In this document: positions 47,413 to 56,994 of the stretch, piece after piece
Numbering within the stretch: position 1 is the first letter of the stretch
How the letters are laid out: each line of letters opens with the position of its first letter
NCBI RefSeq assembly: GCF_028368995.1
Contig: NZ_JAQNDL010000003.1
Location: forward strand, 2,480,001 to 2,544,000
Direction of reading: 5' to 3'
DNA length: 64,000 nucleotides
Origin: Nannocystis bainbridge
Lineage (GTDB): Bacteria > Myxococcota_A > Polyangia > Nannocystales > Nannocystaceae
Made by a program: the position numbers and the translations under genes
The notes under the pieces: generated by a model
What the model saw: only the letters and a program-made list of their open reading frames with translations
Databases searched by the model: none
Told to the model about the DNA's origin: nothing

Positions 47413-49590
47413 ATGACAGTACCGCTGGGTCTCGGGGCCTCGCCCCGGCTCGTGCGCGCGCGACCGCTTGCGGTGCGCTGGAGCGCGATTTTCGCCCTCT
47501 GTTTCGCCTGCTCGAGCACCCCACCTGCGGATCTCCCCTCCGCACCGGAGCCCGAGGTCCCCACCGGAGCCGCCTCCGGCGCCGTGCCGCGCCGGCCCGA
47601 CGAACCCACCGCGCCCCCGGCCGCCCTGGTGTTCCCCAAGACCAGCCAGCGCGAGCAGCCCGCGGGCCACGCCTGGGTGTTCGACGGCTCCGGCGGCGAG
47701 CCCAAGCGGCAGGAGATCGCCGCGGTCGAGGCCGCCGGCTACACGGTCGTCGACCTCGGCAACGGCTGGGTCCCGTACATCTTCAGCGAGAAGACCGTCG
47801 CCGTCGACGACAACCAGCCCAACGACTACCGCAAGCGCTACGTCGACCTCGCCAACAACCGCGTCGACGCCGACGGCGAGGCGCTCGACAAGCACGAGCG
47901 CAACTTCCTCGAGCTGTACGGGATCCCGCCGACGCTCCAGGTCGTCGCCGGCGAGTGGCGCGCCGTCGACGGCGAGATCGGCCCGTGTCTCGAGGCCGCC
48001 GGGTTCGACCCCGAGGTCCTCCGCGCGTGGACCGGCGGCGGCATCGCTTACGAGACCAAGAAGATGGGCGACGCCCGCCGGGTCGCGCGGCTCAAGGCCG
48101 GCCTCGAGAAGGACCTCAAGAAGGCCAAGCTCGACCCGACCGACCTCGAGCAGGCCAAGGGTCACCCCAAGCTCGGGCGCGCCTACGAAAATTGGCGCGC
48201 GCTGCAGAGCAAGGTCGACGTCATCGACCACGCCCAGCGCCGGCTCCGCTGCGAGAAGATGTTCCAGTCGGCCGAGGGCGAGGGCACCTACACCAAGGGC
48301 GAGTTCGACTCGGCGACCACCCACGCGCTGGCGCAGTTCGAGAAGAAGCACGCCATCATGGGCTGGGGCCACTTCACGCGCGAGAACATCGAGGCCCTGG
48401 CGCGCACGCAGGACGAGAGCGCCCACCGCCGGCTGCTGCGGGTCGTCGAGGAGCGCGTCGTCTCGGCCGCGGCGATCGTCGAGGACGGCAGCGCCGCGCG
48501 CTGGAAGTCCAAGTTCCGCTGGAAGGACCGCCGCGGCGAGGAGCAGCCGCTGCGCGACCTGGTGCGCGAGTCGGTCGACGCCGCCGTCGCCGCGCTCGAC
48601 CTCGGCACCCCCGAGAAGGCCCGGCGCCAGCTCGACAAGCTCAGCGAGCTCGGCAGCGGCAACTTCGAGGACCTGCTGGTCGCGATCAAGCTGCCGCCGC
48701 GGCCCGACTATTACCTCGAGGACATGACCTTCGAGGTCGTCATCGACCGCGGCGACGTCTGGTACGACTTCCCGTTCGACACCAGCGGCAAGCGCCTCAG
48801 CCAGCCGCGCGAGCGCTACCCGCACATCACCGTCTACACCGTCTTCGACGGCCAGAAGATCCCGCTGATCCACTGGCGCACCACCATCGGCTCGTGGCGC
48901 AGCGAGCTGTACGGCGGCGGCGAGCACTACAAGTACAAGGACTCCGACGTCGGCCCGCGGGTGTGGAAGGAGATCGTGGCGGCGCCGGTGTGGATCCCGC
49001 CGGCGACCACGCCGCCGCGCGAGCTGGTGCGCCGCAAGTGGAAGGACGGCCGGGTCCGCACGGTCGTCAACAACGCCGAGTTCGGGCCCAGCTACACCTC
49101 GGCCTACGGGCTCGTCGCGGCCTACCACATCAAAGAGATCAAGAACCCCGACGGCACCCTCAAGGCCGACTTCGACAACTCGATCCGGACCCACGGCAGC
49201 GTCGATTACATGTCGATCCTGCGCCGCTACTCGCACGGGTGTCACCGCCTCTACAACATGTCGGCGGTGCGGCTGTTCTCGTTCATCCTCGGCCACCGCC
49301 AGTTCATGCGCGAGGGCCAGATCAAGCTGGGGTTCTCCCGCGAGTTCGTGCACGAGAACCAGACCTTCAAGATCGCCCTCAAGACCCGGGGTTACCGTTA
49401 CAAGCTCGCCCAGCCGATCGCCGTCGATGTCACCGAGGGCCGGATCAAGGGCACGCGGCAGAAGCCGATCGAGGGCTACATCCCCAAGCCGAACGACACG
49501 CCTGCGCCCGCTGACGGCCCCGCCGCCGAGACGCCCGGCGCGACCGAGCCCGCAGCCTCCGCGGAGAGCAGCACGCTCAGCCCCAGCTGA
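47413..49590 (+). CDS. L,D-transpeptidase (YkuD) lipoprotein with long N-terminal region
   Basis: 725 residues. Lipobox LCFAC at about residue 36, then a Pro/Ala linker. Residues 100-420 are helical and charged and include a peptidoglycan-binding-like stretch (GEFDSATTHALAQFEKKHAI). The YkuD catalytic domain lies around 445-640, ending in HGSVDYMSILRRYSHGCHR with His, Ser, Cys and Arg in family order (Cys about 610). The family forms 3-3 cross-links or attaches lipoproteins to peptidoglycan. As a lipoprotein it could act from the outer or inner membrane. The C-terminus is Pro/Ala-rich. The DNA-binding protein gene follows after 125 bp. Confidence 0.92.
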   Translation: MTVPLGLGASPRLVRARPLAVRWSAIFALCFACSSTPPADLPSAPEPEVPTGAASGAVPRRPDEPTAPPAALVFPKTSQREQPAGHAWVFDGSGGEPKRQEIAAVEAAGYTVVDLGNGWVPYIFSEKTVAVDDNQPNDYRKRYVDLANNRVDADGEALDKHERNFLELYGIPPTLQVVAGEWRAVDGEIGPCLEAAGFDPEVLRAWTGGGIAYETKKMGDARRVARLKAGLEKDLKKAKLDPTDLEQAKGHPKLGRAYENWRALQSKVDVIDHAQRRLRCEKMFQSAEGEGTYTKGEFDSATTHALAQFEKKHAIMGWGHFTRENIEALARTQDESAHRRLLRVVEERVVSAAAIVEDGSAARWKSKFRWKDRRGEEQPLRDLVRESVDAAVAALDLGTPEKARRQLDKLSELGSGNFEDLLVAIKLPPRPDYYLEDMTFEVVIDRGDVWYDFPFDTSGKRLSQPRERYPHITVYTVFDGQKIPLIHWRTTIGSWRSELYGGGEHYKYKDSDVGPRVWKEIVAAPVWIPPATTPPRELVRRKWKDGRVRTVVNNAEFGPSYTSAYGLVAAYHIKEIKNPDGTLKADFDNSIRTHGSVDYMSILRRYSHGCHRLYNMSAVRLFSFILGHRQFMREGQIKLGFSREFVHENQTFKIALKTRGYRYKLAQPIAVDVTEGRIKGTRQKPIEGYIPKPNDTPAPADGPAAETPGATEPAASAESSTLSPS

Positions 49591-49715
49591 TGTGGGTTAG
49601 CGCACCCACCTGCCAAGTCCTCGCCGCCACGCGCGTGTGCTGCAAGCCTCGCGTGGCGCGCCGGTCTCGTGTTCGCGCTTGCTGAGGCGCCGGCCCGGGC
49701 GCAAGATTCCGCGCC

Positions 49716-50519
49716 GTGCAGCGCAACCTCGAGACCGGCTTCGAAGACAGCTACCGTCGTCACCTCGTCGTCGAGCAACGCAAGGCCGTGCTCGAGACCA
49801 TCGCCCGCGAATTGAACCCGACGACGACGACGCTCGGCGACATCGTCGACGCCGCGCAAGAGCTCGGTTGGGGCGACGCGATGGGCGAGCTGTCGCTCGG
49901 TGAGTTCGCCGAGGCCCTGCTCGGCGGAGAGGTCGCCGCGCCGGCCCTGCCGCCCGCGGTCGCCGACGCCGGCCAGGACGACGACGAGGAGGCCGACGAG
50001 GTCGACGACGAGGACGAGGACGACGCGTTCGCCGACGCCGAAGAGGACGAAGACGACCTCAACGAGACCGAGGAAGACATCGCGCCGCCGCCTCCGCCCA
50101 AGGCCAGCAAGGCCAAGACCAAGGTCAAGGCCAAGGCCAGCGCCAAGAAGATCGCCAAGGCCGCCAAGGGCAAGAGCGGCCGCGCCGTCCCGACCCAGAC
50201 CGCGCTGCCCAACATCCCGGCCACCCCGGCCAAGAAGGGCGCCGCCGCCAGCAACAAGAAGCTGAGCAAGAAGGCCGCCAAGAAGGCCGCCATGTACGTC
50301 GCTGCCATGCAGGACGACAGCGACGCGATGAACCTCGACCAGGCCGCCAAGCTGCTGGTCCCGATCGTCCGCAAGCTCAAGGAGGCGACCATGCAGGACC
50401 TCGAGGAGCAGACCGGCATGGGTCGCCGCAAGCTGCGCTTCCACATCGGCCAGCTGGTCAAGCACGGCCGCCTCAAGCGCCACGGCATGGGCCGCGGCAC
50501 CTGCTACACCGTCAAGTGA
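49716..50519 (+). CDS. Nucleoid/regulatory protein with acidic and basic tracts and winged-helix end
   Basis: 267 residues from a GTG at 49716; CAAGAT ends 8 bp upstream. Residues 1-75 are a helical N-terminal domain (EQRKAVLETIARELNPTTTTLGD, shown in part), residues 85-118 are almost pure Asp/Glu, 120-200 are Lys/Ala-rich (AKTKVKAKASAKKIAKAAKG), and the last 65 residues form a winged-helix-like domain (ATMQDLEEQTGMGRRKLRFHIGQLVKHG, shown in part). An acidic tract next to a basic histone-like one resembles HMG/histone-like regulators such as CarD, but without the CarD domain. DNA binding is likely, its target unknown. Confidence 0.72.
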   Translation: MQRNLETGFEDSYRRHLVVEQRKAVLETIARELNPTTTTLGDIVDAAQELGWGDAMGELSLGEFAEALLGGEVAAPALPPAVADAGQDDDEEADEVDDEDEDDAFADAEEDEDDLNETEEDIAPPPPPKASKAKTKVKAKASAKKIAKAAKGKSGRAVPTQTALPNIPATPAKKGAAASNKKLSKKAAKKAAMYVAAMQDDSDAMNLDQAAKLLVPIVRKLKEATMQDLEEQTGMGRRKLRFHIGQLVKHGRLKRHGMGRGTCYTVK

Positions 50520-50568
50520 CCTGTCCTCCGGGCCAGGTGGAAGTCACCTGGCCCTCGGGACAGTCTGT
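50517..50568. repeat. Repeat-derived inverted structure, convergent junction
   Basis: Cores at 50519, 50533, 50546 and 50560 (one interval of 13 bp). It folds into a long hairpin: GGGCCAGGTG pairs with CACCTGGCCC, and CTGTCC with GGGACAG outside it. The position, right after the stop and before the convergent FG-GAP gene, suggests a role in transcript ends. Confidence 0.75.
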
Positions 50569-50622
50569 CCGCCGACCGCGGCGCCCCCGATGTCCCGGCG
50601 GCGCCGCTTCGCGCGTCCGGCC

Positions 50623-53049
50623 TCAGCCCGGCAGCGGGCACTTGCCGGTGCCGCTGGCCGAGTTGTTGTCGACCCGGCACTCGTGCCACGCGTGCATCGG
50701 CATCGCATCGTCGACGACCACCCACACCACCGACGACCCGTCGAGCACCGCGGGCGGCGCGTTGGGCAGCAGCAGCGTCACGTCCTCGGCCTCGGCCGGG
50801 TACAGCACCTTGGTCGTCAAACCCGAGCCGAGCAGCACGCCGCCGTCGTTCGGGTCGCCCTCGAAGAAATGCACCGGCACGCCGGCCGGCACCGACGCCT
50901 CGCCGATGTTGCGCACGCGCCCGACCAGCCCGTACGGGTCGGGCTCGCACGCCAGACGCAGGTCGACGATCAGGTCGGGCGCCGCGAACTCGCCCTCGGG
51001 CTGGACGTTCTGGCGGTAGTTGTTGAGCCCGGGCGTGAGCCAGTTGGTCGGCTCGATCGCGGGGATCTTCCCGCCCTCCTCGGTGTTCGTGACGTGATAC
51101 GCGTGCTGGTTCCACACCCGCCGCGTCCGCACCCACTGGCCCTCGCTGTCGCCGAAGATCCGCACGCCCGTCTGCTTGGTCCCGTCGCAGGTGATGCCCG
51201 AGTAGTTGTTCGAGACCGCGACGATGTCCGCGTGGCCGTCGCTGTCCACGTCGGCGATCACCGGGTACTCCTGCAGCGTGCCGGTGGTATTGCAAGTGCT
51301 CCACAGCTCCTCGCCGTCGCTGCCGCGGTAGACGCGGAGCCGGATCTCGTCGGAGTAGACCACCTCCGCGCTGCCGTCGCCGTCGAAGTCGAACACCGAC
51401 GAGCCCGTCGACGCCGACGAGCAGTCGCGCGTCTGCTTGATCCACATGAACGTGTCCGCGTCGGCCACGTTCGGGTCCATCAGCTTCTTGCCGTCGAACA
51501 CCGCGTAGCCGACCCCGCCCGCGACCGCCACGTCGGGCGTGCCGTCGCCGTTGAAGTCGGCGATCGTCGGCGGCCCGCCGCCGCGCAGGTTGCCGGCCGA
51601 GCCCTCCGGGCACAGTTCCGGCGACAGCGCCCCGTTGATGTCGATGCCGGCGCGGAGGATCTGCGCCCCGCCCATCGCCTGCGGGTCGTGGCGCCACAGC
51701 AGCAGGTGGTGCGGCACCGTCATGCTGTTGGCGTTCGAGATCACCGCGACCTCCGGCTTGCCGTCGAGGTCGAGGTCGGCGATCGCGGGATAGGTCCCCT
51801 CGAGCCCGGTCGTCGCCAGCACCCCGCCGGCCGCGTTGAAGGCCCCGCGCGAGTAGACGATGTCGAGCTGCCCGTCGACATCGAGGTCGGCCGCCATGTT
51901 GTGACCGCCGACGCCGAGCATCAGCTTCGTCGCCCCCGTCGCTCCGTCGAGCACCGCGCCCGGCACCAGGATCTCCGGCTTGCCGTCCTGGTCGAGGTCC
52001 GCGATCGACACGAAGTTACAGGCCCCGCTGTACGTCGAGGTCCACAGCGGCTGGCCGTCGCCGGTGAACGCCCGCGTCTTGCCGCTCGACGAGCAGGCCA
52101 CCAGCTCGTTGCCCGGCAGGCCGTCGATGTCAGCGCCGGCCAGCTCGCGCCCGGGCGCGATCGGGTCGACCATGCCGGCGTTGTAGCTCCACTTCTCGAC
52201 GATCTCGCCGCCGACGATCGAGATCACGCGGATCGTCCCGTTGTCCTGATAGACCCCGCCGACGAACGTCGTGAACGCGATCTCCGGGATGTCGCGCTCG
52301 TCGACGATGCTGTCGCAGTTGTCGTCGTCGAGCTGGACCACGATCGGCGTCATCATCACCGTGCCGGCGTCCCAGTGGTACTTGACCGACGGCGTGAACT
52401 GGCCCGCGCCCGGGATGTACTGACAGGATGCCAGGCAGGTCGGCGGATCGCCCGGGTCCTCGCCCTCCAGGCACTTCGGCGGCGCCGGCAGGCACTTGCC
52501 CGTGGCCGGCACGATCCCGCCCATGCACATCTCGTCGCCGCCCATCATCGCCGGCTCGCCGAGGCTGTACTCGCAGTACTCCTCGTCGGCGCACTCGCTG
52601 GCGTCGATGCACGCATCGCCCGGCGTCACGCAGGCGTTGAACGAGCAGATGTCGCCCTGCGGGCAGCACACCTCGCCGCACGCGTGGTCCTCGTCCGGGC
52701 AGCACTCGGCGCCGATGCACACGCCCCCCTTCGCCTCGCAGTCGGCCGGGCACACCGCGCCGCCCGTCGTCTCGCTCGTGCTGCCCGTCGTCGGCTCGCC
52801 GGTCGTGGTCGACTCCGCCGCCGTCGTCGCCTCGCTCGCCGACTCGCTCCCGCCGCCCTCGCTCGTCGAAGTCGGCGCCGTCTCCGTCCCCGTCGGCGCC
52901 GTCTCCGTCCCCGTCGGCGCGCCCGTCCCGGTCGTCGGACCGCCCGTCATCGTCAGCCCCGCGCTGTCCGTCCGCCCGTCGTCCCCACAACCGCTCAGCG
53001 CCCCGCACAGCGCCGCTGCCCAGCCGATTCCCCGCAAGCTCGTCGTCAT
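50623..53049 (-). CDS. Lipoprotein with FG-GAP/VCBS repeats, Cys-rich section and CARDB-like end
   Basis: 808 residues. Lipobox LSGC at about residue 21, a Thr/Glu/Ser linker (25-80), a Cys-rich region (CPADCEAKGGVCIGAECC and on) to about 200, then many calcium-binding FG-GAP loops (DDDNCDSIVDERDIPE, DLDQDGKPEILVPGAV, ADLDVDGQLDIVYS, DFNGDGTPDVAVAGG, DVDSDGHADIVAVSN), which make a seven-bladed propeller. The last 120 residues (LIVDLRLACEPDPYGLVGRVR) resemble a CARDB adhesion domain. An outer-surface adhesin or calcium-dependent scaffold is likely. The ATG at 53049 lies 8 bp after TACCCT; a TTGCTC stands 18 bp before that. Confidence 0.85.
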   Translation of the reverse strand: MTTSLRGIGWAAALCGALSGCGDDGRTDSAGLTMTGGPTTGTGAPTGTETAPTGTETAPTSTSEGGGSESASEATTAAESTTTGEPTTGSTSETTGGAVCPADCEAKGGVCIGAECCPDEDHACGEVCCPQGDICSFNACVTPGDACIDASECADEEYCEYSLGEPAMMGGDEMCMGGIVPATGKCLPAPPKCLEGEDPGDPPTCLASCQYIPGAGQFTPSVKYHWDAGTVMMTPIVVQLDDDNCDSIVDERDIPEIAFTTFVGGVYQDNGTIRVISIVGGEIVEKWSYNAGMVDPIAPGRELAGADIDGLPGNELVACSSSGKTRAFTGDGQPLWTSTYSGACNFVSIADLDQDGKPEILVPGAVLDGATGATKLMLGVGGHNMAADLDVDGQLDIVYSRGAFNAAGGVLATTGLEGTYPAIADLDLDGKPEVAVISNANSMTVPHHLLLWRHDPQAMGGAQILRAGIDINGALSPELCPEGSAGNLRGGGPPTIADFNGDGTPDVAVAGGVGYAVFDGKKLMDPNVADADTFMWIKQTRDCSSASTGSSVFDFDGDGSAEVVYSDEIRLRVYRGSDGEELWSTCNTTGTLQEYPVIADVDSDGHADIVAVSNNYSGITCDGTKQTGVRIFGDSEGQWVRTRRVWNQHAYHVTNTEEGGKIPAIEPTNWLTPGLNNYRQNVQPEGEFAAPDLIVDLRLACEPDPYGLVGRVRNIGEASVPAGVPVHFFEGDPNDGGVLLGSGLTTKVLYPAEAEDVTLLLPNAPPAVLDGSSVVWVVVDDAMPMHAWHECRVDNNSASGTGKCPLPG

Positions 53050-53057
53050 CGGGCGGC

Positions 53058-53063
53058 AGGGTA
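53058..53063 (-). promoter_or_regulatory. -10 element TACCCT of the FG-GAP lipoprotein gene
   Basis: On the minus strand TACCCT ends 8 bp before the ATG at 53049. Confidence 0.5.
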
Positions 53064-53189
53064 CAGACGCCCGCGCGAGCCGAGCAAGCCGCCGCGTGCG
53101 TCTCGTTGCGCGCCGCGTCCGCTGCGCGGCTCGATAACGATCGACGAAATCCACGTCACGCCGCGACCCCGCGACTTCCTCGTCGCTTT

Positions 53190-53220
53190 TAACATGTCCT
53201 GAAGGACAGGACATGTCCTG
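53190..53220. repeat. Copies of the palindromic repeat in a divergent promoter region
   Basis: Cores at 53192 and 53206 (14 bp apart) with an overlapping exact GGACATGTCC at 53209-53218. A second pair is at 53282 and 53296. Confidence 0.75.
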
Positions 53221-53571
53221 CGAATCCGCAGCGCGCCGCCGACCTGTCCCGCGCCGCAGCGCCGACGTAACCGATCGAACTACATGTCCGCAAAGACAGG
53301 TCCATCCGCAAGGTCGGAGCCGGGCCGGCGGACCCGCCGCCGTACGATCTTCCGTCGCGCACCCATCCGGACGGTCCCCCCGCGCCCCCTCGCCTCGTCG
53401 GGCCCCGACTGGCAGAGAGGCGGCCCTTTCGTAACTTTTGGCGTGCGCAACTGCGCCGCGCGATTCGACGCCGGCGCACGTCTGCTGGTGCCCCGAGACC
53501 ACACTCTGTTATTGAAGAGGGGTTTCTGGGCGACAGTTCTTTTCGCGGCCTGGCGCCGGCGTGGAGGAGTC

Positions 53572-55944
53572 ATGAAGCGATCCATCATCCGAATCAGCCA
53601 TCATTGTGCATCTGTCCTTTCGACCATGTGGATAGTGACCGCTTGCGGTCAGGGCGATCCGACGGCCACCGCGGGTGCGACCGACGGCTCGACTACCAGC
53701 GAGGTCCAGACCGGTACGACCGCCCCGGCCTCGACCGGCGTCATCCCGACCACCGGCACGCCGACGACGACGACGACGATCGGCATGAGCGGCACCGTCG
53801 ATCCGACCACCGACGGTCCTTCGACCACGACGACCACCACCACCGGCGAGACCGACAGCACCACCGGCGAGCCCGACCCCGTCTGCGGCGACGGCCAGCT
53901 CGACCCGGGCGAAGCCTGCGACGACGGCCCCGACAACGGCGCTGGCAAGCCGTGCAACATGCAGTGTCAGGCCAACACTTGCGGCGACGGCGATCAGGGC
54001 CCCGGCGAGGAGTGTGACGACGGCGCCGACAACATGGACACCAATAGCTGCAAGGCCGACTGCACCGACAACGTCTGCGGCGACGGGGCCGTCGGGCCGG
54101 GCGAGGGCTGCGACGACGGCAACGAAGACGATAGCGACGACTGTACCAATTCCTGCGCGCTCGCCAGCTGCGGCGACGGTATCGTCGCCCCGACCGAGCA
54201 GTGTGACGACGGCAACGCCGACAACAGCGACGATTGCACCGACACCTGCACCGACGCCACCTGCAGCGACGGTCACGTCCAGGACAGCGTCGGCGAACAG
54301 TGCGACGACGGCAACGCCAACGCCGACAACGCCGCCTGCACCACCAGCTGCAAGCTCAACGTCTGCGGCGACGGGGCCCTCTACAACACCGGCGACGGCA
54401 TCGAGGAGTGCGACGACGGCGTCGACAACGGGGCAGGCAAGGCCTGCAACGCCGGGTGTCAATTCAACACCTGCGGCGACGGCGACCAGGGCCCCGGCGA
54501 GGCCTGCGACGACGGCGACCTCGATCCGGGCGACGGCTGCTCGGCCACTTGCAAGCTCGAGGAGTGCGGCAACGGCACCCTCGATCCGGGCGAGGACTGC
54601 GACGACGGGCAGAACGGCGATGACGACGACGGCTGCACCGACAGCTGCGAGCTCCCCGCCTGCGGCGACGGCATCCATCAGCCCAACGAGGGCGAGCAGT
54701 GCGACTTCGGCGGCAGCAACAGCGACAGCGGCGCCTGCACCGTCGCTTGCAAGCTCGCCACCTGCGGCGACAGTTTCGTCCAGGCCAACGTCGAGCAGTG
54801 CGACGACGGCGTCAACAACGGCCCCGGCAAGCCGTGCAACGCCATGTGCAAGACCAACATCTGCGGCGACGGCGACAAGAGCCCCAGCGAGGCCTGCGAC
54901 GACGGCAACCAGAGCAACGACGACGCCTGCACCAACGTCTGCAAGCTCGCCACCTGCGGCGACGGCTTCAAGCAGCCCGGCGAGCAGTGTGACGCCGGCA
55001 TCGGCAACAGCAACACCGGCGTCTGCACCCTCGCCTGCAAGAACCCGATCTGCGGCGACACCTTCGTCCAGCCCGGCAAGGGCGAGCAGTGCGACGACGG
55101 CAACCTGTCCGACAACGACGCCTGCCTCAACACCTGCAAGTCCGCCAGCTGCGGCGACGCCATCGTCCATCAGGGCGTGGAGCAGTGCGACGACGGCAAC
55201 GCCAACAACAACGATTTCTGCAACAATCAGTGTCTGCTGCCGACCTGCAGCGACGGCGTCAAGAACGGCAGCGAGAGCGACGTCGACTGCGGCGGCTCGT
55301 GTGGCAAGTGCGGCCTCGGCGGCTCGTGCCAGAACAACAGCGACTGCGCCCAGCAGGCCTGCATCAACAACGTCTGCGCATTGACCAAGAGCTGCAAGGA
55401 GCTCAAGCAGGCCAACCCCGCGCTCGGCGACGGCGACTACACCATCGATCCGGACGCCGGCGGCGCGGTCCAGCCGCTCGTCGTCCATTGCGACATGGAC
55501 GCCGGCGCCTGCGGCTACACCATGGTCCGCTTCAACGATAACGCGCTCGGCAGCCACCAGGACGCCTACACCAACAAGTGCGCCGCCGTCGGCATGGAGG
55601 TCATCGTCCCGCGGACAAAGGTCCACGCCACCGCGATCGTCGGCTGGAACGGCGGCGTCGTGCCCAACCTCTACAACGTGTTCCCCAAGAACAACGGCGC
55701 CCAGGCCATCACCAACTGGACCGGCCGCTGCCAGGGCCAGCCGTGCACGTTCTGGATGACCGACAACGCCCAGGGCAACGTCTCGTGCATGGCGCCGCCC
55801 TCGTTCGAGCCCAACGGCGACAACAGCGTCAATTATCGCATCTACAAGTGGAACGAGGGCTGCGGCATCGAGGGCGGCTGGAACGACGCCAACGCCTCGG
55901 TCATGTACACCGGCTGGGTGGTCTGCTCGACCAACGACTGCTGA
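53572..55944 (+). CDS. Lipoprotein with 14 DUF4215 cysteine repeats and fibrinogen/GON-like end
   Basis: 790 residues. Lipobox VTAC near residue 26, Thr-rich linker to about 100, then 14 repeats of about 35 residues of the type VCGDGxxxPGExCDDGN with Cys at fixed places (DUF4215/myxobacterial Cys repeat), from 103 to about 565, and a truncated 15th. Residues about 610-790 have SCKELKQANPALGDGDYTI, VVHCDMDAGACGYTMVRF and a W-rich end; this resembles the fibrinogen-C/GON module of extracellular animal proteins. A surface adhesion or matrix role is likely. GGAGG lies 6 bp before the ATG, unlike the leaderless starts nearby. Confidence 0.85.
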   Translation: MKRSIIRISHHCASVLSTMWIVTACGQGDPTATAGATDGSTTSEVQTGTTAPASTGVIPTTGTPTTTTTIGMSGTVDPTTDGPSTTTTTTTGETDSTTGEPDPVCGDGQLDPGEACDDGPDNGAGKPCNMQCQANTCGDGDQGPGEECDDGADNMDTNSCKADCTDNVCGDGAVGPGEGCDDGNEDDSDDCTNSCALASCGDGIVAPTEQCDDGNADNSDDCTDTCTDATCSDGHVQDSVGEQCDDGNANADNAACTTSCKLNVCGDGALYNTGDGIEECDDGVDNGAGKACNAGCQFNTCGDGDQGPGEACDDGDLDPGDGCSATCKLEECGNGTLDPGEDCDDGQNGDDDDGCTDSCELPACGDGIHQPNEGEQCDFGGSNSDSGACTVACKLATCGDSFVQANVEQCDDGVNNGPGKPCNAMCKTNICGDGDKSPSEACDDGNQSNDDACTNVCKLATCGDGFKQPGEQCDAGIGNSNTGVCTLACKNPICGDTFVQPGKGEQCDDGNLSDNDACLNTCKSASCGDAIVHQGVEQCDDGNANNNDFCNNQCLLPTCSDGVKNGSESDVDCGGSCGKCGLGGSCQNNSDCAQQACINNVCALTKSCKELKQANPALGDGDYTIDPDAGGAVQPLVVHCDMDAGACGYTMVRFNDNALGSHQDAYTNKCAAVGMEVIVPRTKVHATAIVGWNGGVVPNLYNVFPKNNGAQAITNWTGRCQGQPCTFWMTDNAQGNVSCMAPPSFEPNGDNSVNYRIYKWNEGCGIEGGWNDANASVMYTGWVVCSTNDC

Positions 55945-56166
55945 GCGTGGGTCGCCGCGCCGCCCCGCTCCAGGGGTGGCGCGGCCTCGATCGAGCCGTG
56001 ACACTCGACCGCCACGAGCCGACGAATGTCCGCAGTCGCGGCGAACCTTGTCCCCGCAATTACCTGGTCGTCCGCTGACGACATTTGTCCGGCGAAAACC
56101 TCGCGCGACCTCGCGCGCCCGGCCGCAGCTTGACCCGGCTGCAGACCCGGGCGCACCCTCGGGCCA
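55945..56166. other. Short intergenic spacer
   Basis: 222 bp, no gene, no strong hairpin after the Cys-repeat gene; GC-rich direct repeats of GCGCGACCTCG around 56100. Confidence 0.4.
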
Positions 56167-56994
56167 GTGCTCTCGCCTCGACTCGCCGCGATCCGTGCGC
56201 CGATCCTCGTGATCTGGCTCGCCGCGGCGCTGCTCGCCGCGATCGATTTCCTCCGCGACGTCGAGCCCGCCCACGTGCGGCTGGCCCTCTTCATCGCCAC
56301 CGTCGTCGTCGAGGTGCTCGCGCTCGTCACCGCGATGGCCGGGCGGCGCGCCCTTCCTCATGACGATCCGACCCGCGGCGCCAGCACGGCGATCTGCCTC
56401 GGCCTCGCCCTGCGCGTCGCCGCCGAGCTCCGCCTCGGGCTGATGTACCTCTCGGCGGTCCCTGCGGTCATCCTCAAGCGCCCCGCGCTCGCCGACGCCT
56501 TCTTCTACGGTGGCCGCTATTTCTACATCGCCGCCGACCTCGCCCTGCTGCTCGGCGTCGTCCGCACCCTCGGCGGTCTGCGGCGCAGCGGCATCGGCAT
56601 TCGCCCGCGGCCGCGCGACCTCCTGGTCCTGCTATTCGTCATCCCGCTGCCGATCGCGGTCTATGCATTGCAGGTGGACGTCGATCTCTCGTCGGGCGAC
56701 ACCGGCATCATCACCTTCCGCCTGCTCGCCGCTGGTGTCGGCGCCGTCGTCGGTGGTTATTGCATCGCCCTCGCCGGCGCCGCCTTGCAGCTGGGTGGCA
56801 CCTGGGCGTGGATCTGGGGCGCCGCCGGCGTCGCCGGGATCGCCCGCGCGCTCGCCTTCGTCGCCGCCGCCGCCGCCGAGAGCGCGCTGCCGCGGGCCGG
56901 CTCGATCCTCCTCGAGCAGGGCCTGCTGTGGACATTCGCCTGCGCCTGGCTGCTCGCCACCGCGCTGCACTGGCAGCACGTGCGGCGGACCTGA
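56167..56994 (+). CDS. Integral membrane protein of unknown function
   Basis: 275 residues, GTG start. About eight hydrophobic segments (IRAPILVIWLAAALLAAIDF, LALFIATVVVEVLALVTAMA, LALLLGVVRTLGG, LLVLLFVIPLPIAVYALQVD, ITFRLLAAGVGAVVGGYCIAL, AWIWGAAGVAGIARALAFVA, shown in part), short loops and no conserved motif I can name. It lies between the Cys-repeat gene and the beta-helix gene on the same strand, but both gaps are more than 160 bp and an operon is uncertain. Confidence 0.55.
   Translation: MLSPRLAAIRAPILVIWLAAALLAAIDFLRDVEPAHVRLALFIATVVVEVLALVTAMAGRRALPHDDPTRGASTAICLGLALRVAAELRLGLMYLSAVPAVILKRPALADAFFYGGRYFYIAADLALLLGVVRTLGGLRRSGIGIRPRPRDLLVLLFVIPLPIAVYALQVDVDLSSGDTGIITFRLLAAGVGAVVGGYCIALAGAALQLGGTWAWIWGAAGVAGIARALAFVAAAAAESALPRAGSILLEQGLLWTFACAWLLATALHWQHVRRT

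Larger units (their letters stand above)
53050..53571. other. Divergent intergenic region with repeat copies
   Basis: 520 bp between the starts of the FG-GAP lipoprotein and the Cys-repeat lipoprotein. Repeat copies are at 53190-53220 and 53280-53305. The plus-strand frame is open for about 95 codons upstream of the ATG at 53572 but it lacks gene-like content, and GGAGGAG stands just before the ATG. Confidence 0.5.

Noticed and set aside
50590..53202. A plus-strand frame of about 870 codons opposite the FG-GAP lipoprotein
   Set aside because: Arg/His/Ala-rich shadow with no structure; the minus strand has a lipobox and FG-GAP loops.
53509..56361. A minus-strand open frame of about 950 codons opposite the Cys-repeat lipoprotein
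   Set aside because: Low-complexity Ala/Val/Gly shadow of the repeats in the other strand.
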